A stretch of DNA of 47,923 nt from Sutterella sp. (GTDB lineage Bacteria > Pseudomonadota > Gammaproteobacteria > Burkholderiales > Burkholderiaceae_F): the NCBI GenBank assembly GCA_020025965.1, contig JAHHRG010000008.1:1-47923 (forward strand). Reading direction: 5' to 3'. The position numbers were made by a program, and so were the translations under genes. Shown here piece by piece: positions 26,173 through 34,106 of the stretch (positions are counted from its first letter, which is position 1; every line of letters starts with the position of its first letter). Below the pieces are notes generated by a model that made no database searches, was not told where the DNA came from, and worked only from the letters and a program-made list of their open reading frames with translations.

Positions 26173-26195
26173 TCCGCTCCCATTCTGGGAGCGGA
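26173..26195 (+). promoter_or_regulatory. Leader hairpin of tandem paralogue 2
   Basis: Perfect 10-bp stem (26173-26182 with 26186-26195) and a 3-base loop, ending 22 bases before the start codon and 15 before AGGA, without a T-run. It parallels the hairpin upstream of paralogue 1 and could gate translation or protect the message. Confidence 0.6.
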
Positions 26196-26217
26196 GCTCA
26201 CACTCCAAGAAGGAACC

Positions 26218-26523
26218 ATGAGCGACCAAAACAGCATTGAAAAACGAGAAGCCTGTCGTTTAGTTGACGAAATCCAAAATTCCGATGTGAAGATCAGCAA
26301 CAGCCGCGATCTCAGTCGATACATCGTCCAGTATCAAGTCTCCCGGCGTTATCCGAACATTTCCGGTCATCTGGAAATGAAAGCCAACGAAGGTGATGAC
26401 AACTGGATCTATAAAAACGGCATCAAGCCATATTGGTACGCTTTTGTCTGCCGATGCTTAGGCTTGAAGCAAAATTATAAATTTTCTCATCCGGTAGGAT
26501 TCACACCCCTGAAGGACCTTTAA
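26218..26523 (+). CDS. Small protein, tandem paralogue 2
   Basis: A 101-residue protein, starting behind AAGGA, that mirrors the preceding gene: EIQNSDV, RDLSRYI, VSRRYPNISGHLEMKANEGD, NGIKPYWY and CRCLGL. Identity to paralogue 1 is roughly 35-40 percent by eye, so the duplication is old. Each copy has its own hairpin leader and ribosome-binding site, suggesting separately tuned expression. The function is unknown. It is the last gene of the cluster, with a terminator immediately after it. Confidence 0.65.
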   Translation: MSDQNSIEKREACRLVDEIQNSDVKISNSRDLSRYIVQYQVSRRYPNISGHLEMKANEGDDNWIYKNGIKPYWYAFVCRCLGLKQNYKFSHPVGFTPLKDL

Positions 26524-26531
26524 TCCTTCCT

Positions 26532-26566
26532 AACACGCCTTGATTTTCAAAGCGTGTTTTTCTTTG
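26532..26566 (+). terminator. Intrinsic terminator ending the small-protein cluster
   Basis: Stem AACACGC/GCGTGTT continued by TTGA/TCAA across one mismatch, loop TTT, then a T-rich run. It lies 9 bases after the stop of paralogue 2. Confidence 0.85.
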
Positions 26567-26591
26567 GCCGCTGACAAGTGCCCAAGACACA

Positions 26592-26959
26592 ATTGAGTAG
26601 GAGGCGTGGAATTAGTTCCCACGCCGTCCACTTACACAACCCACCGTACCGTTCGGTAGCGAGCGGTTTCAAAGTTCTATTTCCATTCCGGGGCTTAGTC
26701 GAAAGACTAAACCAGAACCAATGATGGTCTGCGAGGAACCTTGGGCTTAGGGCTATCTTAACTAGCGTCGAATTCGCTAAACGCCAACAGCCTTCCCCAT
26801 CCTCGTATGCCTGATGTGGTTCTTGTTCATCGGGTCAGCGGTTTGCCTCTGGCTTCCTTCATATTCCACCTCGCGATGGACACCATTGCCTCTGACTATG
26901 CACTTGGTGCTACCTCCTGCGCTCGGGACTATCACCCGTTAGAACGCGCCCGGGCGCAC
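26592..26959 (-). mobile_element. ORF-less group II intron (368 nt)
   Basis: Read on the minus strand, it begins GTGCGCCCGGGCG and continues with TAACGGGTGATAGTCCCG, both typical of the 5' end and domain I of bacterial group II introns; further on come GATGAACAAGAACCACATC and a GGCATACGAGG-like stretch. Near the end, ACCGCTCG ... CGGTGGGTTGTG resembles a catalytic domain V with a CGC-type triad (the stem is imperfect), followed by domain VI GGACGGCGTGG/CCACGCC and the end CCTCCTACTCAAT. Nothing of the reverse-transcriptase ORF remains between the domain III and V regions. It starts 37 bases after the stop of the zinc-ribbon/Vsr-like gene, in the same orientation. Any splicing or mobility would need a maturase supplied in trans. 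Confidence 0.7.
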
Positions 26960-26996
26960 CTGAATGCTCCTGGTTTTATCTTTCTAAAAGGATGAC

Positions 26997-28940
26997 TCAT
27001 TCCTTGTACCGCCAAACATAGCCCCCTGCTTTAGACCGCTGTCCTCTAGCGCAAGTGCTGATATTCGAACTGTTAATCTTTAAGTTTCTTGCGGCTTCTG
27101 ACAAGCTTCGCCATTCTCTGACCAGTATTCCCTCTTCCGTCAACTGAAGGATGGGCTTAGCTTCCGGATGGTAGATCTTTTGTAAGCGTCGATAGCACTG
27201 CGAACATCCAGAGCCTTGAGATCTGCGATAAACAGGTGCTTGCCATTCGTACCCACATTTCGAACACAGCCACCAGGCCCTAAGATTGCTTCCCCTCGAC
27301 ACTTGCTCTGGCGTCAAACTTCCGTTTTTAGTTGGATGCCACTCCATAGCCAATTCTGGGTTTGTTAACAGAAGGTTATTCTTCAGTACTTTGACAAAAC
27401 TACTTCTGATCGGCATGCGATCTCTTTCGAGATCAATCGATATACGGCTATGAATTTGGCCAGGATCTCTTCTAGTCCACATATTTGATTCTGGATCTAA
27501 GCGATCCACTAGAACCTGAATGAGTACATCTAAGTTTTTTCCAGATTCCAATTTTTCGGCGCATAAGATCTCATCTGCACTCTGCTCATCACCAGCGATG
27601 CGTTTTTCCTTGATACGAATTAGATGAATACCGTGTCGCTTGCACTGCTCAAATTTAGCGATATCACGCTCAAGCTTGTCCTCCTTGTGCCAAAAACTGC
27701 CATCGTACTCGATGGCTAACCGACGAGAAGGGATATAAACATCAAGCTCCATTCTGTCCGACAACAAACCGAGAACTCGATTCTCAGCGTCTGGGCAAAT
27801 TTGCTTGACGTAAAAGAAAACAGCTTGTTCAGCAAAAGAGGTTTGGCGACCTGAGTTGCATACGCTACACTCTGTTCCTTGTGAACGATGTAAGAGTGAA
27901 GCTTTATAGGAATGGCCCCGCGGACATTGCCACCAGACTTTTCTAGCAGAACCAGCAAAGACTTCGGTGGGCTTGAGCTCACCGTTGTTTGTGGGATGCC
28001 ATTCATTAGCCAAATCAGGATGGGTCGTCGCTAAATCATTAATACCAGGAACAATCACTTTGTTGGCACAACAAGGACACCCTCTTCCGTTTGCACGATT
28101 TCCTATCGTTGCTTCCCACTCGTGACCACACTTTTGGCATTTCCACCAAACCTTCTGGTTACTTCTTGGCGTGTAATCTTCAGGAGTCTTATCTCCGTTC
28201 TTTTCTTGATACCACTCCTCAATAAATGGCAATTCAGCAGCTGTACCGTTCTTCTTTCGGTAAGTTGCCAGACGAGATTGTTGTTTTTGCTTTTCTGAAC
28301 ACTGCCAACAACCATGCCCCTTTCTTCGATCTCGGATCGTTGCAACCCATTCAAAACTACAAGTAGCGCATTTCCAATGAACCTTCTTGGTCGATCCGTA
28401 TACAAAGTCTTCCGGTTTTAAATCACCGTTTTTGTCGTCATCCCATTCTTTTGCTAGTTTGGGCTCCTTGGTTGCCAGATCGTTATAGCCCGGAAGCACA
28501 CGACGATTGGAGCAAAACGGACACCCACGCCCTGAAGCTCGTTTATCGACAGTTTCTTCCCATTCGTGTCCAGGAAGACCTGTCTTGCATTGCCACCAAA
28601 CCTTCTTATTGCTTCGAACAGCCACTTGAAAAGGTCGAAGTGTACCGTTCAGGGTTGGATGCCATTCTGATGCGATATCTGGACGAAGTGTTTCTAGATC
28701 ATTGATACCTGCAACAATCCTTTTATTCGCGCAAATTGGACATCCTGAATGGTGTTGGTAGCGTGCATGAGGTGATTGGTCCCAGGTGTGACGAGGGTCC
28801 TTAGTACAAATCCAACTAAAAATTTTGTGACTATTGACCTTAACTTCCGAGGGAAGAATTGGGAAGTTCCGTTTATAGTCCCAAGATTCCCTCAACCACG
28901 TTACATCAACAACATAAGTGGTGTCCTTTTTATCGGCCAT
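26997..28940 (-). CDS. Zinc-ribbon repeat protein with Vsr-like nuclease and NUMOD1-like tail
   Basis: A 647-residue protein. From residue about 30 there are repeated zinc-ribbon units, each with EWHP..NG.L.P, then KVWW.C..GHEW and a C-P-x-C pair (CPIC, CPFC, CPCC); about five precede and one follows the nuclease. Around residues 370-470 is a Vsr/DUF559-like PD-(D/E)xK fold: a leading E, MELDVYIP, LAIEYDGSFWHK and GIHLIRIKE. The last 45 residues (REWRSLSEAARNLKINSSNI ending GGYVWRY) match a NUMOD1-type DNA-binding module found in homing endonucleases. It probably recognises and cuts DNA. It lies 32 bases behind the DUF4268-like gene on the same strand, so the two are likely co-transcribed. 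A group II intron sits just after its stop. Confidence 0.85.
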   Translation of the reverse strand: MADKKDTTYVVDVTWLRESWDYKRNFPILPSEVKVNSHKIFSWICTKDPRHTWDQSPHARYQHHSGCPICANKRIVAGINDLETLRPDIASEWHPTLNGTLRPFQVAVRSNKKVWWQCKTGLPGHEWEETVDKRASGRGCPFCSNRRVLPGYNDLATKEPKLAKEWDDDKNGDLKPEDFVYGSTKKVHWKCATCSFEWVATIRDRRKGHGCWQCSEKQKQQSRLATYRKKNGTAAELPFIEEWYQEKNGDKTPEDYTPRSNQKVWWKCQKCGHEWEATIGNRANGRGCPCCANKVIVPGINDLATTHPDLANEWHPTNNGELKPTEVFAGSARKVWWQCPRGHSYKASLLHRSQGTECSVCNSGRQTSFAEQAVFFYVKQICPDAENRVLGLLSDRMELDVYIPSRRLAIEYDGSFWHKEDKLERDIAKFEQCKRHGIHLIRIKEKRIAGDEQSADEILCAEKLESGKNLDVLIQVLVDRLDPESNMWTRRDPGQIHSRISIDLERDRMPIRSSFVKVLKNNLLLTNPELAMEWHPTKNGSLTPEQVSRGSNLRAWWLCSKCGYEWQAPVYRRSQGSGCSQCYRRLQKIYHPEAKPILQLTEEGILVREWRSLSEAARNLKINSSNISTCARGQRSKAGGYVWRYKE

Positions 28941-28972
28941 TATTTTCCCCCTCCCGATAACTTCGGGAGTTC

Positions 28973-30109
28973 TTACATCCCATGTTTAATCAAATCTCCA
29001 GCCTTCAATAACGGACGACGAAGCGCCTTCTCCAATTTCGACATGTACTCGATATGCCAAGAGATAAATTTGGGCCATTGAGTTTCATCATACCCATTCG
29101 CTGGAACGGTGAAACTAATACGACTCATCTGCTTTTCATCTAAGCGCATCCACTCCAATGGTTCACCAAACTCAGCCTCAATCGTCTCTTTTTGATTAAA
29201 GAGCTGATCGAAGATTGCTTTATTTTCGTCCTTGTCTTGCCTTGCCAGACTAAGTTCTACGCGAAGGCTCGATTTCATAAAGACTAAACTAAAGGGGCAT
29301 CCACCCACTCCGGATCCGGCAGAAAGCCAATGATCCTTGCCCGTCTTTTCACGACCATTAAACAGATCGCAGGAGCTTTCCTTGAAAGCTGTTAATGCAC
29401 GAGACCAATAAGCCTCTCGAATTCTTTCTCTATCAGCCTTCTCGTGTTCAGTATCTTCCTCCTCACTCCGTTTCTTCTTCATGGAAATAAGAAGATCCTC
29501 TGTACTCGGAGTGGGAATTAGCTGGTCAACATCAAAGAACAAATCTTCCTCACCGCGTTGGTATAGCGAGACCTCGAAGCACTGGATGTCAATGCCTTGG
29601 TTCAAGAGCCAGATTGCAGAACTTGTGACCTCTTTACGGAAATTTGCTGCGACGAAGATCAAGCGCTGGGAATTGGTGCGGTTGAGTTGAACTTCTGCCA
29701 AATCCTCAACCTCTAAAAATTCGCAAATCGAGTCTTTGGCAGTAAGCGAATCATTACCGATCTTTTTCAGATAGGCAGCGTAAATGTCCAGTATTTGCGG
29801 TTTGGTGAGGGTTGCACAGTAGGATGCGTATTTGATCGCTTGCCAAATAACGTCACGCCCGGAATCATCAAGTTTGTTTTCAATAACGACTAGATTGCCC
29901 TTCTTGTCCAAAGCCAACAAATCCAGACGTTCTCGGGTCTCGTCAAAGCCGTCAAATTCTTTCTGAATAATTAAGAGATCTTGACCCAGAGCGCTTGGCG
30001 AATGTGCCAGCCACTCTTGAAGATCATTTCTTTCAGTCAAACCTAAAGACGAAAAGGCGACTTTGCGGATCGGCAAAATACGTTTATCTTTAATATTGAC
30101 GGTATACAT
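28973..30109 (-). CDS. PD-(D/E)xK nuclease-like protein with DUF4268 C-terminus
   Basis: A 378-residue protein. The amino half resembles NucS/RecB-type nucleases: RLDLLALDKKGNLVVIENKL supplies D and E-x-K at about residues 63-79, followed by QAIKYASYC. The second half (from about residue 230, YWSRALTAFKESSCDLF, then SLVFMKSSLRVELSL and late FISWHIEYMSKLEKAL) matches DUF4268. Such proteins are common in defence islands and beside restriction genes, with substrates unknown. It is promoter-proximal to the zinc-ribbon/Vsr-like gene, suggesting a two-gene unit. The divergent GIY-YIG gene starts 289 bases away. Confidence 0.8.
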   Translation of the reverse strand: MYTVNIKDKRILPIRKVAFSSLGLTERNDLQEWLAHSPSALGQDLLIIQKEFDGFDETRERLDLLALDKKGNLVVIENKLDDSGRDVIWQAIKYASYCATLTKPQILDIYAAYLKKIGNDSLTAKDSICEFLEVEDLAEVQLNRTNSQRLIFVAANFRKEVTSSAIWLLNQGIDIQCFEVSLYQRGEEDLFFDVDQLIPTPSTEDLLISMKKKRSEEEDTEHEKADRERIREAYWSRALTAFKESSCDLFNGREKTGKDHWLSAGSGVGGCPFSLVFMKSSLRVELSLARQDKDENKAIFDQLFNQKETIEAEFGEPLEWMRLDEKQMSRISFTVPANGYDETQWPKFISWHIEYMSKLEKALRRPLLKAGDLIKHGM

Positions 30110-30398
30110 GGCTTTCCCAATAAAATGACAGCTGTATCTACCACTTTACACGAGAATCTGCACTAAAGGCTTTTTTCACAAAAGTTCACGCTCAGCAATA
30201 AAGAAACAACCAGTTTTACGCCTACTGAATACTGGTTGACATTTAATATTCTGATGACGTTGCGAGACGCAGTGTTAGTTACGTTTCTTTTTGCGTTGAT
30301 ATCGTCTATGTTACTACGGTAACCGCATACCTGATAAGGTTCTTTAGAAGGAACTACAATTATTAAAGTTGTTCTTTCTCTAAAAGGGAGCCTCATCA

Positions 30399-31322
30399 AT
30401 GAATCACAAAAGAACCGTGCAGTTGTTACTAATTGACGGAGATGCCAACGGACGTGTTCAGGCAAAACTCGACAATTGGACCGGTGTCGCCTACAAAATT
30501 CCTCGCATCCTATTGGGTTCATCGAAAGACCGCGATGACCTCAAGTTTTGTGGCGTCTACTTCCTTTTCGGTCATGACGACGATCTCGACGAGGATATCG
30601 TCTATATCGGTCAAGCACGAGAAAGAAAAACCGGTGAATCATTGATTGCTCGCAGTCGAGAACACAATAAATCTGAAAGCAAACAGTTCTGCAACGAAAT
30701 CGTTTTTTTCACAACTTCAACAAACGATTTTGGACCGACTGAACTTTGTTATCTTGAGAACAAATTCTGGAACCTAGCCGATAAAGCCGGTCGATTTAAG
30801 CTCAGCAATAATTGCGAACCCAGCATCGGCAACGTGACAGAGGCCAAACAAGCGGAATTAGACCGATATATCGAGCACGCAAAAATCTTGATGACGACCT
30901 TTGGCTATCGAGTGTTCGATCCTCTGGAAAATATTTCTCCGGCCCCGGAACCCGTCGAACCGGAAGTCTCGAGGCGTATTGAGTTCACACTCCGTGTTCC
31001 ACGCTTTAAGACAGAAGCCCATGCCGTTTGGACCAACCAAGGGATTGTTTTATTAAAGGGAAGCGACGTTATCAATCGTCTCAATAAAGGAGCTGCTGAC
31101 AGCCTTAAAGAACGTCGGGAAAAGATGATTGCGTCAAAAGAATTGAGCACATCTAAAACAGTAGATGGTATCGAAATTCTCACACTGAACAAGGATCAAC
31201 TCTTTAAATCTCCGTCAGGTGCTGGAGCTTTCGTATATGGAGGTCCCATTCAAGGTACAACAGCCTGGAAAACTGATGACGGTCTCACCTTCGCCGCCGT
31301 TGCAGAGAAACTCGAAAACTAG
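30399..31322 (+). CDS. GIY-YIG nuclease family protein with DUF4357
   Basis: A 307-residue protein. The GIY-YIG core has GVYFLFG (about residues 51-57) and IVYIGQARE (about 68-76), followed by a basic helix LIARSREHNKS and catalytic-type residues in TELCYLENKFW. A carboxy-terminal DUF4357 domain (about residues 190-305) includes FKTEAHAVWTNQGIVLLKGS and ends with GPIQGTTAWKTDDG, the usual DUF4357 close. Proteins of this architecture are widespread accessory genes, probably nucleases. It starts at an ATG behind AAAAGGGAG and ends with its own terminator. This copy is intact, unlike the broken GIY-YIG gene at 15.0-16.1 kb, which has a different carboxy domain. Confidence 0.88.
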   Translation: MNHKRTVQLLLIDGDANGRVQAKLDNWTGVAYKIPRILLGSSKDRDDLKFCGVYFLFGHDDDLDEDIVYIGQARERKTGESLIARSREHNKSESKQFCNEIVFFTTSTNDFGPTELCYLENKFWNLADKAGRFKLSNNCEPSIGNVTEAKQAELDRYIEHAKILMTTFGYRVFDPLENISPAPEPVEPEVSRRIEFTLRVPRFKTEAHAVWTNQGIVLLKGSDVINRLNKGAADSLKERREKMIASKELSTSKTVDGIEILTLNKDQLFKSPSGAGAFVYGGPIQGTTAWKTDDGLTFAAVAEKLEN

Positions 31323-31352
31323 TCAGAGGTTTGTCACGTATCAAAAATGACT

Positions 31353-31392
31353 GTCCTCGGTAAGCTCTAAAAGCTTGCCGGGGACTTTTTTA
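31353..31392 (+). terminator. Intrinsic terminator after the GIY-YIG/DUF4357 gene
   Basis: 14-bp stem (31353-31366 with 31372-31385, two G-T pairs), 5-base loop, then a run of T's. Confidence 0.85.
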
Positions 31393-31442
31393 GATCACGT
31401 CTCCACAAAGGATCTGTCATCACGTGCGTCAGTGTTCGAATT

Positions 31443-31850
31443 GCATCCTTAGCTTGAATCCTCCAAGCTTCCGACGACGATAACTCCTCCGTAATCAGAG
31501 CACGTAGCGATACCAACCAAGGGATGATCGTTACACATGCATGTCACATTGCCATTACCTTTAATATCGAGAACCTTAATAGAACCTAGTATTGATAAAA
31601 TCTTGGGGCTCTTTTTGAAGGACTAGACTAAAGTGCTGATTTCCATCAAGTTGCATATGTAGTCAGTCGGCTCTATAGCCGAAAATCAAGATGCCAAAAT
31701 CCCCCAGAGGATCAATACGTTGTGCCTTACTCGAGAGCTAAGCAATCAATGACTTCGTAAACTGAGTCTTCCCAATACCCAACATCCCAATAATGCCAGT
31801 GTTAGTGTGAAAAAGAGCATTTGTGTCGCTCGGATGTCATTTATACCGAC
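31443..31850 (-). pseudogene. Decayed relic: DptH-like ATPase and a beta-propeller-like fragment
   Basis: On the minus strand about 31740-31830 reads NTGIIGMLGIGKTQFTKSLI, a P-loop block resembling the ATPase of the Dnd-dependent restriction protein DptH, continuing after a stop as DPLGDFGILIF. A KLVGINDI segment precedes it in another frame. Further on (about 31443-31640) a 58-codon stop-free stretch contains VLDIKGNGNVTC and GIATCSDYGGVIVVGSLE, which looks like a WD-type beta-propeller strand set. In-frame stops and frame changes show the genes are dead. The family match is by eye only. It lies in an otherwise gene-free 870-base gap. Confidence 0.45.
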
Positions 31851-31867
31851 AAGTTTTGCGTTTATTT

Positions 31868-31891
31868 CATTTCGTCATTTCGTCATTTCGA
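31868..31891. repeat. Short tandem repeat
   Basis: Three copies of the 8-mer CATTTCGT (the third ends in A), in AT-rich intergenic DNA without an obvious gene. Confidence 0.8.
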
Positions 31892-32076
31892 CAGCAAGAA
31901 TGAAAGCTCTATGTCACAAAAAAAGAGGGGAGAGATTGCATATTTCCTTAAAAAATCTGTGATAAAAAAGGGATTCTAAAGGCAGTATTTCCTAAAAGTT
32001 TAAGGTTAATAAAGAAACCTATATCAAGCCTAAAATTGGATCAATAAAGCATACACAAAAGTCTAGACTAATAAAC

Positions 32077-32108
32077 AAAAAAAGGGGGGGGGCTTACCCC
32101 CCCCTTTT
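32077..32108. terminator. Homopolymeric G9/C8 terminator hairpin
   Basis: A7-G9, a short loop, then C8-T4. On the minus strand it reads as an 8-bp GC stem followed by seven T's, a strong terminator for the secreted-protein pair at 32194-33889. The G and C runs are prone to slippage. Confidence 0.75.
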
Positions 32109-32193
32109 CCCATTTACGACCATCCGTAATCCTTGGTGAGGGAAAAGATCCCAAATGACGAGCGAAGTCCCCAACCAGGAACTTGGAATTGCG

Positions 32194-32640
32194 TCAGTCA
32201 GGATTCATATTCGATGTCCAGTCGGCGAGGGTGATGCTACCCAGCTTTTTAGTTTGCCCCTTGTAAGTATCGTAAACGCTGAACTGCACGCCGCCTCCGG
32301 GCCAATAGCCGCTCGTCGAGCACTTGAGCGTTTCAACATGCGGCACCTTATTGACTTGCCTAGGGCTGAACAAACATCGATCGAAGACGTTGTTGTTCTT
32401 GTCTATGAAGCGAATTTCAAACCGATGCTTACCCAGCTTTTGAATATTGACAATGGAGAGAATGGTCCCTTTCATATCTAGAGTCGGACTGTACAGGGGC
32501 AGGACGGGCTTGGCGGTTTCGAATGCGCCCTCCTCTATCAGATTCTCAGCAAAGCAGAGGCCAGCGAGGTAGGACGGCTCTGCGGAAAAGGCAGGAATAG
32601 CAGCAAGAGCGAGATAAGCAGCGAGAAAATGTTTTTTCAT
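32194..32640 (-). CDS. Secreted 148-residue protein of unknown function
   Basis: Start chosen at the ATG at 32640, which gives a textbook signal peptide (MKKHFLAAYLALAAIPAFSA, cleavage near residue 20). The mature part is about 128 residues with cysteines in GLCF, DRCLF and LKCS. A WPGGGVQFSVYDTYKGQ stretch suggests a beta-rich fold. The family is not recognised. It starts one base after the stop of the lipoprotein gene, so the pair is translationally coupled and probably acts together in the periplasm. It looks like an envelope gene rather than a nuclease or modification gene. Confidence 0.75.
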   Translation of the reverse strand: MKKHFLAAYLALAAIPAFSAEPSYLAGLCFAENLIEEGAFETAKPVLPLYSPTLDMKGTILSIVNIQKLGKHRFEIRFIDKNNNVFDRCLFSPRQVNKVPHVETLKCSTSGYWPGGGVQFSVYDTYKGQTKKLGSITLADWTSNMNPD

Positions 32641-32641
32641 G

Positions 32642-33889
32642 TCAGAACCAGTCATGATAAGGATTTTCAATAGTGATGGAATTGATGACATCCGAACCCT
32701 CGACCACGTGAACTGTCACGAGAAACAACGCAAAAGATTCGGTTTTATCGGGACTGTAGGTCGTGTGGAAGAAGTGGTGATCCACAAATTTAGGTGGCAG
32801 TTTTCCAATCTCAGGGAGGCTGATAAGCATGGAGTCGCCAGAACCTTCATACGACAGGACATTCTTAGTTTTTCTCGCAAACTCCGAAACCGTCATTGCT
32901 GGACAACCTTGGTAAGCTGGTTGAAGCTTGATCGAATCAAGAACATCATGTTTATTGAAATTAAGTATGATTTCAGTCCCGTCCTCACCAAAGGGGAGCA
33001 CTCCAAAGAGATTGAGATCTTTCGATCCTCGATAGTTATTCAGCTTTGCGTCAAGCGGCGTCTGAAAGAATCCTTCATCCTGCAGAAACTTATGGAGGGA
33101 TTTTTTCGTCGACTTTTGGAAAACAAAACTGTCTATCTTCGGGTAGCCATGAGCTTTCAGGTAGCGAACTGCATTGCGATCGACGCGCTTACTTGTGATA
33201 TAAAACCTCTGAGTTGCAGGCGTCTCATCGTCATCGATATAGTGCGCGATCTCAAAATCTTTGCTCTCGTAGTAATCGGCTTTGTCGTTCTTGTCCGATT
33301 TCACCAGTTTAAGACCGGGAATAGTTGCCTTTAGCTGCTTTATGAGCTCGGTTTCACCTTTCTTATTGATTTGAAGTTGGTAAAGCACATCGTTGGCAAA
33401 CCGCGCTGTAGCAGCGTCGTAATCACCGCCCAAACATTCCGTAAGGTTGCATGACGGTGACGAGTCGATCAAAATCGTGCCGGCCACGCGTCCAAAATTA
33501 ATGGATTCCGGTCCGTTATACGTTTCAAACAACGAGAAACTTTTCAGCGGCGCATCAATGTTGAAGCAACGCCGTGGCAACTCGTTAAATCGTGTCTTGT
33601 TGACTTCAAGTTGCCCGATACGCAACACGTCCTTCTTCAGCGAAAACGGCTTATCGTAGGTAGAGAGCTCCTGAACCGGCTTCTTAACGGCTGGCTTCGC
33701 TTCCTTCTTGGCAATCGGCGAAGGCTCGACGGTAGCCACTGTCTCGGTGTCCTGCAGGGGTTCGTTGCTCTGGGTGATACCAGGAATTTCGGGAATGTAG
33801 CTCGTGAGTTCGCTCATCGTCGGTAGCGTCGTCTCGCAACCGGAAAGAGAAAAAACTAGAGCCATTGTGAGGGCGGATTTCTTAAACAT
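32642..33889 (-). CDS. Lipoprotein of unknown function
   Basis: A 415-residue lipoprotein: MFKKSALTMALVFSLSGCE has a clear lipobox (LSGC, cysteine at residue 18). It is followed by a Pro/Glu/Thr-rich linker to about residue 80 and a globular domain with strands and paired cysteines (PSCNLTECLGG; PAYQGCPAM). The residue after the lipid cysteine is E, which predicts outer-membrane sorting. I do not recognise the fold. It is followed immediately by the secreted protein, and the operon ends in the G/C hairpin. Possible roles include surface exclusion or an envelope inhibitor-like function, without direct evidence. Confidence 0.8.
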   Translation of the reverse strand: MFKKSALTMALVFSLSGCETTLPTMSELTSYIPEIPGITQSNEPLQDTETVATVEPSPIAKKEAKPAVKKPVQELSTYDKPFSLKKDVLRIGQLEVNKTRFNELPRRCFNIDAPLKSFSLFETYNGPESINFGRVAGTILIDSSPSCNLTECLGGDYDAATARFANDVLYQLQINKKGETELIKQLKATIPGLKLVKSDKNDKADYYESKDFEIAHYIDDDETPATQRFYITSKRVDRNAVRYLKAHGYPKIDSFVFQKSTKKSLHKFLQDEGFFQTPLDAKLNNYRGSKDLNLFGVLPFGEDGTEIILNFNKHDVLDSIKLQPAYQGCPAMTVSEFARKTKNVLSYEGSGDSMLISLPEIGKLPPKFVDHHFFHTTYSPDKTESFALFLVTVHVVEGSDVINSITIENPYHDWF

Positions 33890-34106
33890 GTTTCTATTGT
33901 GATGCAGACATTCGCAAAGTTATAAATATATTTAATAATAAGCGAATTACGGCATTTTCCACACAAGGGTTTCCCCTGAAAAACATCGAACCATTGAAGT
34001 GTTCGTTTTGCGTGGTCATTTAGTAAAACCAAAAGCCTCAGCAGGCGTACCCCAATCAGCACAGCGGCTCCTTGAATACACAGTCCTGAATAATTTTGAT
34101 ATTTTC

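Noticed and set aside
26592..26640. GGCGTGG hairpins at 26.6 and 47.86 kb as IS200/IS605 transposon ends
   Set aside because: Read on the minus strand, both fit group II intron domain VI with the expected CCTA(C/T)TC-AT end, and the left one has the intron 5' end 360 bases away; no transposase gene is present.
26807..26995. 62-codon plus-strand frame after the small-protein cluster
   Set aside because: It lies almost wholly inside the group II intron, antisense to its conserved domain I.
31425..31460. GTTCGAATT as a possible tRNA T-arm
   Set aside because: No acceptor or anticodon stems can be folded around it; it belongs to decayed coding sequence.
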